From assembly GCA_051873875.1 (NCBI GenBank), contig JBJEFI010000040.1, forward strand, positions 1 through 60,116: a DNA stretch of 60,116 nucleotides, given 5' to 3'. Under the pieces are notes generated by a model. The model made no database searches, was not told the origin of the DNA, and worked only from the letters and a program-made list of their open reading frames with translations. Below, one piece after another: positions 34,382 through 43,582 of this stretch (positions are counted from its first letter, which is position 1; each line of letters starts with the position of its first letter). This DNA is from JBJEFI01 sp051873875 (GTDB lineage: Bacteria > Bacillota > Bacilli > Bacillales > Bacillaceae_G). Position numbers and translations under genes: made by a program.

Positions 34382-35056
34382 ATGAATAGAAAAATATTAA
34401 TTATGGAAGATGAAAGATTATTACGTGATATTATTTATGATTATTTTACAGCAGAAGGATTTGAGGTATTACTAGCGGAAAACGGACGTATTGGACTAAA
34501 CTTATTTCAAGAAGAGAAGGTAGACTTAGTCATTTTAGATATTATGATGCCAGAGTTAGATGGATGGTCTGTTTGTAAGCGAATAAGAAGTTCATCTAAT
34601 ATTCCAATTATAATGCTTACCGCAAGAAGTGAGGATGATGATAAGCTCTTAGGATTTGAATTAGGGGCAGATGAGTATGTGACAAAACCATTTAGTCCTA
34701 AAGTGCTAGTTGCTCAAGCAAAGGCCTTATTAAAAAGAGCAGAGGGCACAGTGGGAAGTGAAGATGATCATGTTGAAATAGAGTTTTTGAAAATCAATCG
34801 AAAATCTAGGGAAGTGTTTGTGGATAATCAAGCAATTACATTAACACATAAAGAATATGAGTTACTGTTATATTTAATTGATAATAAAGGGATCGTTTTA
34901 TCCAGAGAAGCAATCTTAAATACTGTATGGGGATATGATTATGATGGAGATGATCGAACTGTAGACACACATATAAAAAAATTAAGAAATAAGCTAGGTG
35001 AAGCTGCTAAATTTATTGCGACGGTTATTCGAGTTGGTTATAAATTTGAGGTATAG
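34382..35056 (+). CDS. OmpR-type response regulator
   Basis: 224 residues. Receiver domain with acidic pair in MEDERLL (about 7-13), phospho-acceptor Asp53 in LVILDIMMPELDGW and Lys in TKPFSP (about 102); C-terminal winged helix with LTHKEYELLLYLIDNKG and DDRTVDTHIKKLRNKLG. ATG at 34382 has CAAGGTG upstream; a GTG at 34373 would overlap that site. Partner kinase starts 3 nt after the stop. Because an HtrA-type protease gene follows the kinase, envelope stress control is a reasonable guess, as with CssRS of B. subtilis. Confidence 0.9.
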   Translation: MNRKILIMEDERLLRDIIYDYFTAEGFEVLLAENGRIGLNLFQEEKVDLVILDIMMPELDGWSVCKRIRSSSNIPIIMLTARSEDDDKLLGFELGADEYVTKPFSPKVLVAQAKALLKRAEGTVGSEDDHVEIEFLKINRKSREVFVDNQAITLTHKEYELLLYLIDNKGIVLSREAILNTVWGYDYDGDDRTVDTHIKKLRNKLGEAAKFIATVIRVGYKFEV

Positions 35057-35058
35057 TT

Positions 35059-36810
35059 ATGAAAATTAAAAGTATTATTTGGAAATTATTTTTCTTACTT
35101 GTTGGTTTATTTACTAGCTTTTTTATATTGATGTATTTAGGACAAACCTTTTTCTTAGAACAGTATTATATTGATAAAAAAGAAGAAGTGGTGGCAGAAC
35201 CGCTGCAAAAATTCGTTGATAACTATAAGTTATATAATTGGGACCCAATTCAAGTTCAAGAAAAAACGAATGAGTTCTATAATCAAACAAATGCATTTGT
35301 TGCAGTCGTAGATTCTAAAGGTTTTATTAAAAATGAGACTGAATTTTCTATGACGATTACTTTATCTAAAGGGAAACATATAAAAATTTCTTTAAACAAT
35401 GCACTTTTTGGAAATGATGCAGAAAAGTTATTTAAACTAAACTTAACAAAAGGAGAACAGGTACACGTAGAAGGTTTCTACTATGACGATATTATTCATC
35501 CACTTATTATTCAAACGTCAAAAGGAAAATGGATAAGTGATTTTGAAAACGTTAGTGGTTTTTCTACGAATACTATTAGTTTTAATGGTGTGATTGATGG
35601 AGCAATTTTACCATCTGAAACAGATATGGCTTATTCTTCGAAAATGGATATGTTTATACGGGCAGTTCAATCTTGGTTTATTGAAGTAAAACAAGGGAAA
35701 ATTAATATTGAATCTGGCGTTTATGATTATACAGATTATGTAAATGGTATAAAAAACAAAGTGTTTGTAGAACCACTGATAAACAATAATGGTAATCAAG
35801 AATTTATCTTTGCCTTGACTTCTTTACAACCTGTGAGCGAAGCAATGATCGTTTTTAAAGATTTTTATTTGTATGCTTTTTTAATTATCATCATCATTAT
35901 TGTTCTTTTTTCCTTTTATTTATCAAAATATATTGCTAATCCACTTTTAGAAATAAATGATTTAACAAAAAGAATGGCTAAGTTAGATTTCTCAAAACGA
36001 ATTTCCTATAATCGCCAAGATGAAATTGGAGAATTATCGCAAAGTATTAATGAGATGTCAGAAAATCTAAAATCAACGGTACACGATTTACAAGTCGCAA
36101 ATGAGCAGCTTTTATTAGATATTGAGAAAGAACGAAAACTAGAAGTGACAAGGAAAGAATTTATTTCTGGAGTATCTCATGAGCTGAAAACACCACTTAG
36201 CATTGTTAAAAGTTATGCAGAAGGTATTAAAGATGGAATTGCTAAAAATCGTAGTGATGCTTATATAGAAGTGATTATTGATGAAGTGGATAAAATGGAA
36301 AATTTAATTGGCGATATGTTAGATTTAGCCCGATTGGAATCTGATGGTGTAAAATTAGATATAAAACCTTTTCAATTAAAAGCAAAGATTACTGAAATTT
36401 TAGAGCGTATGGATTTTATGTTCCAGGCTAAAAATTTACATGTAGATATTCATCTTAAAGATAGCATAGTTATTGGAGATGAAAGTCGAATTGAGCAAGT
36501 GTTAATTAACTTTATTCGAAATGCAATTCAATATACACCTAATGGAAATAAAATTGAAATTGAAATGTTTGTAAAAGACAATGAGGTTATTACAGCTATT
36601 CGTAACTATGGAGTTGTAATTCCTGCAGATCAAATGGAACAAATGTGGGATAGATTTTATCGAGTTGATCGATCACGCCATCGAGAAAATGGAGGAACTG
36701 GTTTAGGATTAGCTATTACGAAAACAATTCTTAGCTTACACCATTCAACTTATAGTGCTAAATCACTAAAAGATGGGGTAGAATTTTCATTTACGCTACC
36801 ACAAAAATAA
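35059..36810 (+). CDS. Membrane sensor histidine kinase
   Basis: 583 residues. Two membrane helices (about 8-30 and 272-292) enclose a 240-residue extracellular sensor region that I do not recognise. HAMP follows (ANPLLEINDLTKRMAKLD), then the phosphoacceptor FISGVSHELKTPLS with His at about 374, and the ATPase part with NFIRNAIQYTP (N box) and GGTGLGLAITK (G2). RBS is GAGGT overlapping the regulator stop. The sensor is longer than in CssS. It may detect misfolded exported protein or another envelope signal; the evidence is only neighbourhood. Confidence 0.9.
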   Translation: MKIKSIIWKLFFLLVGLFTSFFILMYLGQTFFLEQYYIDKKEEVVAEPLQKFVDNYKLYNWDPIQVQEKTNEFYNQTNAFVAVVDSKGFIKNETEFSMTITLSKGKHIKISLNNALFGNDAEKLFKLNLTKGEQVHVEGFYYDDIIHPLIIQTSKGKWISDFENVSGFSTNTISFNGVIDGAILPSETDMAYSSKMDMFIRAVQSWFIEVKQGKINIESGVYDYTDYVNGIKNKVFVEPLINNNGNQEFIFALTSLQPVSEAMIVFKDFYLYAFLIIIIIIVLFSFYLSKYIANPLLEINDLTKRMAKLDFSKRISYNRQDEIGELSQSINEMSENLKSTVHDLQVANEQLLLDIEKERKLEVTRKEFISGVSHELKTPLSIVKSYAEGIKDGIAKNRSDAYIEVIIDEVDKMENLIGDMLDLARLESDGVKLDIKPFQLKAKITEILERMDFMFQAKNLHVDIHLKDSIVIGDESRIEQVLINFIRNAIQYTPNGNKIEIEMFVKDNEVITAIRNYGVVIPADQMEQMWDRFYRVDRSRHRENGGTGLGLAITKTILSLHHSTYSAKSLKDGVEFSFTLPQK

Positions 36811-36893
36811 AAAAAGATATGTAATGTTCACATGAAATACACACCTTAATATTAAGCTAAGTTTAGAAAATACAAAAAGTGAGGGTGTTAATA

Positions 36894-38243
36894 ATGGAAA
36901 ACGAACAAATGGGACGAAATGAAGACAACGAAAAAAAACAATCAGATGTTTATAAGTCCTCTCTCTATAACGAGGAAAACGGCGCAGAAAAAGTATATCC
37001 TAATGAAAACATCAATGAAAATATAAAAGCAGATGCGGACTTGAAAGATACTAATATACAAGCAACAAGAAAAGAAATGAAAGAAGAAAGAATAACGAAA
37101 CAACCTAGTAAAAAAGGGTATTTTTTTTCTGGTATAGCTGGTGCGGTTATAGGTGCACTTACTATCACATTTATCACTCCCTATTTAACAAATTCAGATA
37201 CAGATTTAACACCAAATACATCAAATTCACAGCCAGTAGTACCGTCAAAAATTACAGTTGTAAATAAAGACGATGTGGCTAGTGTTATTCAGCAAGTAAA
37301 AAAAGCAGTTGTAGGGGTCAAAAATTATCAAAATATCAGCAACTTTATGGCGGAAAAACAAGAAGTGTCATCCGGTTCGGGAGTTATTTATAAAAAAGTT
37401 GGAGATAAAGCACTTGTTGTAACAAATCATCATGTAATAAACTCAGCTCAAAAACTTGAAGTAAAATTAGATAATGAAAAACGAGTGGAAGCAAAGCTAG
37501 TTGGAAGTGATCCTCTTATGGATTTAGCAGTTTTGGAAATCCCAGCAGAAGATGTAGAAATGGTTGCAACATTAGGAACTTCAGATGAAATTCGTGTTGG
37601 TGATACAGCTATTGCAATTGGAAATCCGCTAGGTTTTTTAGAAGGAACCGTCACGGAAGGAATTATTTCAAGTAAGGAACGAGAAATACCAATGGATATC
37701 AACGGGGATGGACAGCCAGATTGGGAAGCACAAGTATTACAGACTGATGCGGCAATTAATAGTGGAAATAGTGGTGGAGCACTAATTAACGCAGAGGGAA
37801 AAGTAATAGGCATTAATTCAGCCAAAATTGCTGCTGAATCTGTTGAAGGGATTGGTTTTGCTATTCCAATGGATTTGGCTAAACCAATTTTAGATTCGTT
37901 AGAAAAATATGGAGAAGTAAGACGTCCAATTGTAGGAGTAAAATTAATATCTTTAGAAGATATACCATCATTTAATTTACGCTCTACTTTAAAATTACCG
38001 GAGGATGTAAATGGTGGTGCTGTAGTTGCAGAAGTTACGTCAGGGTCGCCTGGTAAAGCAGCTGGATTAAAAGAATATGATGTTATCGTAGCATTAGATA
38101 ACACACCAATTCAAAATGTGCTTCAATTTAGAAAATATTTATATACAAATAAGAAATCTGGAGAAAAAGTAAAAATTACATTCTATCGAGATGGTAAAAA
38201 ACAAACAACAACTGCTACATTAACGACAGATAAAGTATATTAA
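36894..38243 (+). CDS. HtrA/DegP-type membrane serine protease
   Basis: 449 residues. A charged 70-residue cytoplasmic tail precedes one membrane helix (GIAGAVIGALTITFITPYL, about 80-98); the trypsin-like domain outside has the triad His in VVTNHHVINS, Asp in DPLMDLAVLEI and Ser in GNSGGALIN. One PDZ domain follows (GGAVVAEVTSGSPGKAAGLKEYD). It degrades or refolds damaged envelope proteins. ATG at 36894 is 8 nt after GAGGG; the longer reading from a GTG at 36879 runs through that site. It follows the two-component genes by 83 nt and may be their target. Confidence 0.92.
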   Translation: MENEQMGRNEDNEKKQSDVYKSSLYNEENGAEKVYPNENINENIKADADLKDTNIQATRKEMKEERITKQPSKKGYFFSGIAGAVIGALTITFITPYLTNSDTDLTPNTSNSQPVVPSKITVVNKDDVASVIQQVKKAVVGVKNYQNISNFMAEKQEVSSGSGVIYKKVGDKALVVTNHHVINSAQKLEVKLDNEKRVEAKLVGSDPLMDLAVLEIPAEDVEMVATLGTSDEIRVGDTAIAIGNPLGFLEGTVTEGIISSKEREIPMDINGDGQPDWEAQVLQTDAAINSGNSGGALINAEGKVIGINSAKIAAESVEGIGFAIPMDLAKPILDSLEKYGEVRRPIVGVKLISLEDIPSFNLRSTLKLPEDVNGGAVVAEVTSGSPGKAAGLKEYDVIVALDNTPIQNVLQFRKYLYTNKKSGEKVKITFYRDGKKQTTTATLTTDKVY

Positions 38244-38253
38244 CCATTATTTC

Positions 38254-38284
38254 AAAACACCTCATTTTTGAGGTGTTTTATTAT
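38254..38284 (+). terminator. Terminator after htrA-type gene
   Basis: Perfect 11-bp stem AAAACACCTCA/TGAGGTGTTTT, TTTT loop. Confidence 0.87.
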
Positions 38285-38387
38285 ATGCTCGTATATAAAA
38301 ATATTTTATAATGCTTACTTTTTATGATAGATAATTATATAATAAAGTCAGATGGCTGAATGAAAACAATGTGGGGAGTGGATGATA

Positions 38388-38798
38388 ATGATTGAAAATC
38401 CATCTAGAGAAGAATTGGGGGAAATTTTAAAAAAGGCAAAAAGAATAGCAGTTGTTGGATTATCCGATAATCCGATGAGAACTTCATATACAGTTGCTGA
38501 GGCTATTAAAGCTGCTGGATATGAAATTATCCCTGTTAATCCAAATATTGATAGCGTTTTCGGAATTAAAGCTGTTTCCTCTTTAAAGGATATAAAAGAA
38601 CCAGTAGATATTGTAAATGTTTTTCGACGTGCAGAACAATTAATGCCTATTGCAAAAGAATTTTTAGAAATAGATTGTCCTATTTTTTGGGCACAGTCTG
38701 GAATTGTGAATGAAGAGGTTTATCAATTACTTAAAGAACATGGACGGACAGTTGTTATGGATCGATGCATTAAGGTAGAACATTCGCTAACAAAATGA
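38388..38798 (+). CDS. yneT: CoA-binding domain protein YneT
   Basis: 136-residue single-domain CoA-binding (Rossmann) protein. KRIAVVGLSDNPMRTSYTVAEAIKAAGYE (about 17-45) is the nucleotide loop, PVNPNIDSVFGIKAVSSL and FWAQSGIVNEEV follow as in YneT/YccU. The family probably binds CoA or acyl-CoA; role unknown. GGGGAG lies 10 nt before the ATG at 38388; an ATG two codons earlier is possible. It precedes parE as in B. subtilis. Confidence 0.85.
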   Translation: MIENPSREELGEILKKAKRIAVVGLSDNPMRTSYTVAEAIKAAGYEIIPVNPNIDSVFGIKAVSSLKDIKEPVDIVNVFRRAEQLMPIAKEFLEIDCPIFWAQSGIVNEEVYQLLKEHGRTVVMDRCIKVEHSLTK

Positions 38799-38826
38799 TT
38801 ATTTTGTCTAAATAAAAAAGAATATG

Positions 38827-38857
38827 TAAAAAAGCAGAGAAATTTCTGCTTTTTTAT
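38827..38857 (+). terminator. Terminator after yneT
   Basis: Stem AAAAAAGCAGA with TTCTGCTTTTTT, followed by more T. Confidence 0.85.
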
Positions 38858-38917
38858 TTTTTCAGAAACACTTGAGATAAAGGAGGTTTGTTTGGTATTG
38901 TTGTAACATAGTATTTT

Positions 38918-38946
38918 TTGACATGAGCATGAAATATTAAAATAAT
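38918..38946 (+). promoter_or_regulatory. Sigma-A promoter for parE-parC
   Basis: TTGACA (38918-38923), 17-nt spacer, AATAAT (38941-38946). The -10 box is imperfect; TACAAT at about 38974 could be a second start. Confidence 0.5.
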
Positions 38947-39019
38947 GGTACACGAAAGTATATTCGATATGTTACAATGAAACGCGAATTAAACTTACTT
39001 GTGAAAGGGGTAGGGACTT

Positions 39020-40987
39020 TTGACAGAGAAAATAAAATATAACGAAGACGCAATACAAGTGCTCGAAGGTCTCGAAGCAGTACGAAAACGTCCTGGAATG
39101 TATATCGGTAGTACTGATAGTCGAGGACTACATCATTTAGTTTATGAGATAGTTGATAATTCTGTAGATGAAGCACTTGCAGGTCATGGAAATGAAATTA
39201 ATGTAACAATACATAAAGATAATAGTATAAGTGTAGAAGATAAGGGACGCGGAATGCCAACAGGAATGCATAAAATGGGTAAGCCAACTCCTGAAGTTAT
39301 TTTAACTATTCTCCATGCCGGCGGGAAATTTGGACAAGGGGGCTATAAAACAAGTGGAGGATTACATGGTGTAGGTGCTTCAGTTGTAAATGCTTTATCT
39401 GAATTTTTAGTTGTAACAATAAAAAGAGATGGGTATATTTATCAACAAAAATTTGAAAACGGTGGTACTCCAGTTACTACCTTAGAAAAAATTGGTACAA
39501 CTAAAGGAACAGGAACAAAAATTACATTTAAACCTGATCGAAAAATTTTTAGTACAACAAACTATAATTACGATACATTAAGCGAACGTTTACGAGAATC
39601 GGCTTTTTTATTAAAAGGCTTAAAAATTACACTAACAGATGAACGTCATGATATGAAAGATGTATTTCATTATGACAATGGAATCGAGGCGTTTGTTGAA
39701 TATTTAAATGAAGATAAAGATACGTTACATAAAGTTGTGTTTATTGAGGGAAAACAAAATGAAATTGAAATTGAATTTGCTTTCCAATTTAACGATGGTT
39801 ATTCAGATACCATTTTATCTTTTGTAAATAATGTCCGAACAAAAGATGGGGGTACTCATGAAATAGGAGCTAAAACTGCTATGACTAGGGCATTTAACGA
39901 ATACGCTAGAAAAAGCGGGCTCTTAAAAGAAAAAGATAAAAATTTAGACGGTTCAGATATTCGTGAAGGTCTTTCAGCTATCGTATCTGTTCGCGTTCCA
40001 GAAGCGCTTTTACAATTTGAAGGTCAAACAAAAGGCAAATTAGGGACTAGCGAGGCTCGTTCTGCTGTTGATAGTGTTGTAGCGGAACATTTAGCATACT
40101 TTTTACATGAAAATTCAACAATTGCAACAGATTTAGTGAAAAAAGCAATTCGCGCTTTTCAAGCTCGTGATGCAGCCAGAAAGGCACGAGAAGAAGCTCG
40201 TACTGGGAAAAAGCGTAAGAAGAACGAAGGGACATTATCCGGGAAACTGACACCAGCTCAAACTCGTAATCCAAAGAGAAATGAGCTATATTTAGTCGAA
40301 GGAGACTCTGCCGGCGGTTCAGCTAAACAAGGTCGAGATCGTAAATTTCAAGCGATATTGCCACTTCGAGGGAAAGTAATAAATACAGAAAAAGCAAAAT
40401 TAGCGGATATTTTCAAGAATGAAGAAATAAATACAATTATTCATGCTATTGGGGCAGGTGTAGGAACAGACTTTTCTGTTGAAGATGCAAATTATGATAA
40501 AGTTATCATTATGACCGATGCTGATACAGATGGTGCTCATATTCAGGTATTACTTCTAACATTCTTCTATCGATATATGAAACCATTAATAGATGATGGG
40601 AAAGTATATATTGCCTTACCTCCTTTGTATAAAGTTAGTAAAGGGACAGGAAAAAAGGAAGTTGTAGAATATGCTTGGTCTGAAAGAGATTTAGATGACA
40701 CAATCAAAAAAGTAGGGCGCGGATATATGCTCCAACGTTATAAAGGACTAGGTGAGATGAACGCAGATCAGCTATGGGAAACAACGATGAATCCAGAAAC
40801 AAGAACGTTGATTCGAGTAAAAATTGACGACGCTGCTCGAGCTGATAAACGTGTTTCTATACTCATGGGAGATAAAGTAGAACCTCGACGTAAATGGATT
40901 GAAGCTCATGTAGAGTTTGGATTAAATGAAGATAGTAATATTTTAGAAAATGACAATATGATTATTGAGGAGGAGCATGGAGAATGA
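39020..40987 (+). CDS. parE: DNA topoisomerase IV subunit B
   Basis: 655-residue ParE/GrlB. GHKL ATPase motifs are EIVDNSVDEALAG, DKGRGMP and GLHGVGASVVNALS; the TOPRIM part has LVEGDSAGGSAKQGRDRKFQAILPLRGKVIN and DADTDGAHI. With ParC it unlinks daughter chromosomes and is a quinolone target. The TTG start is 9 nt after AAAGGGG and yields TEKIKYNEDAIQVLEGLEAVRKRPGMYIG, the expected N terminus. It overlaps parC by 4 nt (ATGA). Confidence 0.96.
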   Translation: MTEKIKYNEDAIQVLEGLEAVRKRPGMYIGSTDSRGLHHLVYEIVDNSVDEALAGHGNEINVTIHKDNSISVEDKGRGMPTGMHKMGKPTPEVILTILHAGGKFGQGGYKTSGGLHGVGASVVNALSEFLVVTIKRDGYIYQQKFENGGTPVTTLEKIGTTKGTGTKITFKPDRKIFSTTNYNYDTLSERLRESAFLLKGLKITLTDERHDMKDVFHYDNGIEAFVEYLNEDKDTLHKVVFIEGKQNEIEIEFAFQFNDGYSDTILSFVNNVRTKDGGTHEIGAKTAMTRAFNEYARKSGLLKEKDKNLDGSDIREGLSAIVSVRVPEALLQFEGQTKGKLGTSEARSAVDSVVAEHLAYFLHENSTIATDLVKKAIRAFQARDAARKAREEARTGKKRKKNEGTLSGKLTPAQTRNPKRNELYLVEGDSAGGSAKQGRDRKFQAILPLRGKVINTEKAKLADIFKNEEINTIIHAIGAGVGTDFSVEDANYDKVIIMTDADTDGAHIQVLLLTFFYRYMKPLIDDGKVYIALPPLYKVSKGTGKKEVVEYAWSERDLDDTIKKVGRGYMLQRYKGLGEMNADQLWETTMNPETRTLIRVKIDDAARADKRVSILMGDKVEPRRKWIEAHVEFGLNEDSNILENDNMIIEEEHGE

Positions 40988-43401
40988 TTTCAGAAAAACT
41001 ACATGAACTTCCTTTAGAGGATGTATTAGGAGATCGTTTCGGCCGCTATAGTAAATATATTATCCAAGAACGTGCATTACCTGATGTAAGGGACGGATTA
41101 AAACCTGTTCAACGACGTATTTTATATGCAATGCATGTGGAAGGTAATACAAGTGAAAAAGCTTTTCGTAAATCTGCTAAAACAGTAGGTAATGTTATTG
41201 GTAATTATCATCCTCATGGTGATAGTTCTGTTTATGAGGCAATGGTTCGGTTAAGTCAAGATTGGAAAGTGCGTAACGTATTAGTTGAAATGCATGGAAA
41301 TAATGGTAGTATGGATGGAGATCCTCCAGCCGCTATGCGTTATACAGAAGCTCGTCTTTCTGCACTTGCCTCTGAATTATTAAAAGATATTGAAAAACAA
41401 ACAGTTGAATTTATTCCAAACTTTGATGACACGATAGAAGAACCAGTTGTATTACCTGCTATGTACCCTAATTTACTTGTAAATGGATCGACTGGAATAT
41501 CAGCTGGTTATGCAACAGAAATTCCTCCTCATAACTTAGGAGAAGTAATTGATGCAACTATTTTACGTATGGATAAACCAACATGTACAGTTGACGACCT
41601 TTTAAATGTTATTAAAGGACCAGATTTTCCAACAGGTGGAATTATTCAAGGGATAGATGGTATTAAAAAAGCATATGAAACCGGTAAAGGTCGAATTATT
41701 ATTCGTGCCAAAACTGAAATTGAAACAATCCGCGGAGGAAAACAACAAATTGTTGTAACAGAAATTCCTTATGAAGTAAATAAGGCAAATTTAGTGAAAA
41801 AAATCGATGATTTACGCATTGATAAAAAACTAGATGGTATTTCAGAAGTTCGTGATGAAACAGATCGTAGTGGTCTCCGTATTGTAATTGAGTTGAAAAA
41901 AGATAGTGATGGAGAAGGCATATTAACATATCTTTATAAAAATACAGAATTACAAGTAACTTATAATTTTAATATGGTTGCCATCTCGAATAAACGACCA
42001 AAATTAATGGGGATATTGCCAATTTTAGATGCGTATATTGCTCATCAAAAAGAAGTTGTTTCAAATCGTTCTCGCTATGAATTAACAAAAGCAAAAGATC
42101 GTCAACATATTGTAGATGGTTTAATGAAAGCTTTATCGATTCTAGATGAGGTCATTACAACAATTCGAGCGGCTAGCGATAAACGAGATGCCAAAAATGC
42201 ATTAATTACTAAGTACTCTTTTACAGAAACACAAGCTGAAGCAATTGTAATGTTACAGTTATATCGTTTAACAAATACAGACATTACGGCTCTTCAAAAA
42301 GAATCTGAGGAGTTAAATAAGAAAATTCAAGAACTACAAAATATCTTAAGCAATGATAATAAATTGTTGTCTGTTATAAAGAAAGATTTAAAAAGAGTAA
42401 AGAACACCTATAGTGATGAAAGACGTTCACTTATTGAACAAGAAATTGAAGAATTAAAAATTAATATGGAATTGATGATTCCACAAGAAGATGTAATGGT
42501 AACTGTCACAAGTGAAGGTTACATAAAACGTACAAGTTTACGATCGTTTGCTGCATCGAATGGAAAAGATTTGGCAATGAAAGAAACGGATTGGGTATTA
42601 TTCCAATCAGAGCAAAATACAGTTGATACAATTTTGTTATTTACTAATAAAGGGAACTATATTTATATTCCTATCTATCAGCTACCTGACATTAGATGGA
42701 AAGATTTAGGGCAACATATTGGTAATATTATACCGCTATCAGAAAATGAAAAAATCATTCATGTAACAACTGTAAAGAATTTTGAAGAAGATTCACGTAA
42801 TTTATTGTTCATTACGAAGAATGGAATGGCGAAAAAAACAGAGCTAAAGCAATATAAGGTCCAACGCTATTCACGTGCATTAGTTGCAATGAACGTCAAA
42901 GAAGATGATGAGATAATAGAAGTTTTAGAAACATCTGGCCAAGATGAAATTGTTATTTTTACAGCTGAAGGATTTGCATTACGTTTTAATGAAGATGAAA
43001 TCGCACCAATTGGTGTTCGTGCAGCTGGTGTCAAAGGAATTACATTAAAAGATGATACAGTTATTAGTGCTACTACTATCGATGAAAATGCCCTATATCT
43101 ATTCGTTACGCAACGTGGAGCAGTTAAAAAGATGAGTGCAAAAGCCATTGAAGTTTCAAATCGTGCAAAAAAAGGCACCAGACTATTAAAACAACTAAAA
43201 ACAAATCCACATCAACTTGTACGTGTTATTCGTATTGATGAAAGAGAAATGACGATTACATGTCGAACAGAAAAAGGTATTTCTGAAACGATTCATCCAA
43301 ATACAGTGAAGCTAAGTACAGCACCTACAAATGGATCGTTTATTATAGATACAGATGACACAGGTATTATTACGACTGTTTATTCTCAACAAATTAATTA
43401 A
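40984..43401 (+). CDS. parC: DNA topoisomerase IV subunit A
   Basis: 805-residue ParC/GrlA. Catalytic Tyr120 is in AMRYTEARLS. The quinolone resistance region reads HPHGDSSVYEAMV with Ser81 and Glu85, equivalent to S. aureus Ser80 and Glu84, so the common resistance changes are absent. The C-terminal third forms the DNA-wrapping beta-pinwheel (repeats such as EGFALRFNEDEI, RGAVKKMSA). Starts inside the end of parE after GGAGGAGC. Confidence 0.96.
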   Translation: MISEKLHELPLEDVLGDRFGRYSKYIIQERALPDVRDGLKPVQRRILYAMHVEGNTSEKAFRKSAKTVGNVIGNYHPHGDSSVYEAMVRLSQDWKVRNVLVEMHGNNGSMDGDPPAAMRYTEARLSALASELLKDIEKQTVEFIPNFDDTIEEPVVLPAMYPNLLVNGSTGISAGYATEIPPHNLGEVIDATILRMDKPTCTVDDLLNVIKGPDFPTGGIIQGIDGIKKAYETGKGRIIIRAKTEIETIRGGKQQIVVTEIPYEVNKANLVKKIDDLRIDKKLDGISEVRDETDRSGLRIVIELKKDSDGEGILTYLYKNTELQVTYNFNMVAISNKRPKLMGILPILDAYIAHQKEVVSNRSRYELTKAKDRQHIVDGLMKALSILDEVITTIRAASDKRDAKNALITKYSFTETQAEAIVMLQLYRLTNTDITALQKESEELNKKIQELQNILSNDNKLLSVIKKDLKRVKNTYSDERRSLIEQEIEELKINMELMIPQEDVMVTVTSEGYIKRTSLRSFAASNGKDLAMKETDWVLFQSEQNTVDTILLFTNKGNYIYIPIYQLPDIRWKDLGQHIGNIIPLSENEKIIHVTTVKNFEEDSRNLLFITKNGMAKKTELKQYKVQRYSRALVAMNVKEDDEIIEVLETSGQDEIVIFTAEGFALRFNEDEIAPIGVRAAGVKGITLKDDTVISATTIDENALYLFVTQRGAVKKMSAKAIEVSNRAKKGTRLLKQLKTNPHQLVRVIRIDEREMTITCRTEKGISETIHPNTVKLSTAPTNGSFIIDTDDTGIITTVYSQQIN

Positions 43402-43415
43402 ATATTTTATGATAT

Positions 43416-43458
43416 AAAAGACTTATTTTGACAAAAAGTTAAGATAAGTCTTTTTTAT
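43416..43458 (+). terminator. Terminator after parC
   Basis: Stem AAAAGACTTAT/ATAAGTCTTTT around a 17-nt loop, then T run. Confidence 0.75.
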
Positions 43459-43485
43459 TATTGTTTTGTCGAAAAAAAATAGACT

Positions 43486-43500
43486 TTTTTTCAGAAAATA
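43486..43500 (+). promoter_or_regulatory. CodY-like box 1 upstream of livJ
   Basis: TTTTTTCAGAAAATA matches 12 of 15 positions of the CodY consensus AATTTTCWGAAAATT, 83 nt before the livJ-like start. Confidence 0.55.
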
Positions 43501-43547
43501 GTTGTCTGAACACGAACAAGTAATGTATCATTTGTATAAAGATTTTA

Positions 43548-43562
43548 AATTATTTGAAAATT
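43548..43562 (+). promoter_or_regulatory. CodY-like box 2 upstream of livJ
   Basis: AATTATTTGAAAATT matches 13 of 15 positions of the CodY consensus, 20 nt before the start codon. CodY responds to branched-chain amino acids, so two boxes before their transporter make sense. Confidence 0.55.
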
Positions 43563-43582
43563 TAAAAATTAGGGGGATTTAT

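Noticed and set aside
40984..43401. Quinolone resistance mutation in ParC
   Set aside because: Ser81 and Glu85 in the key region are the sensitive-type residues.
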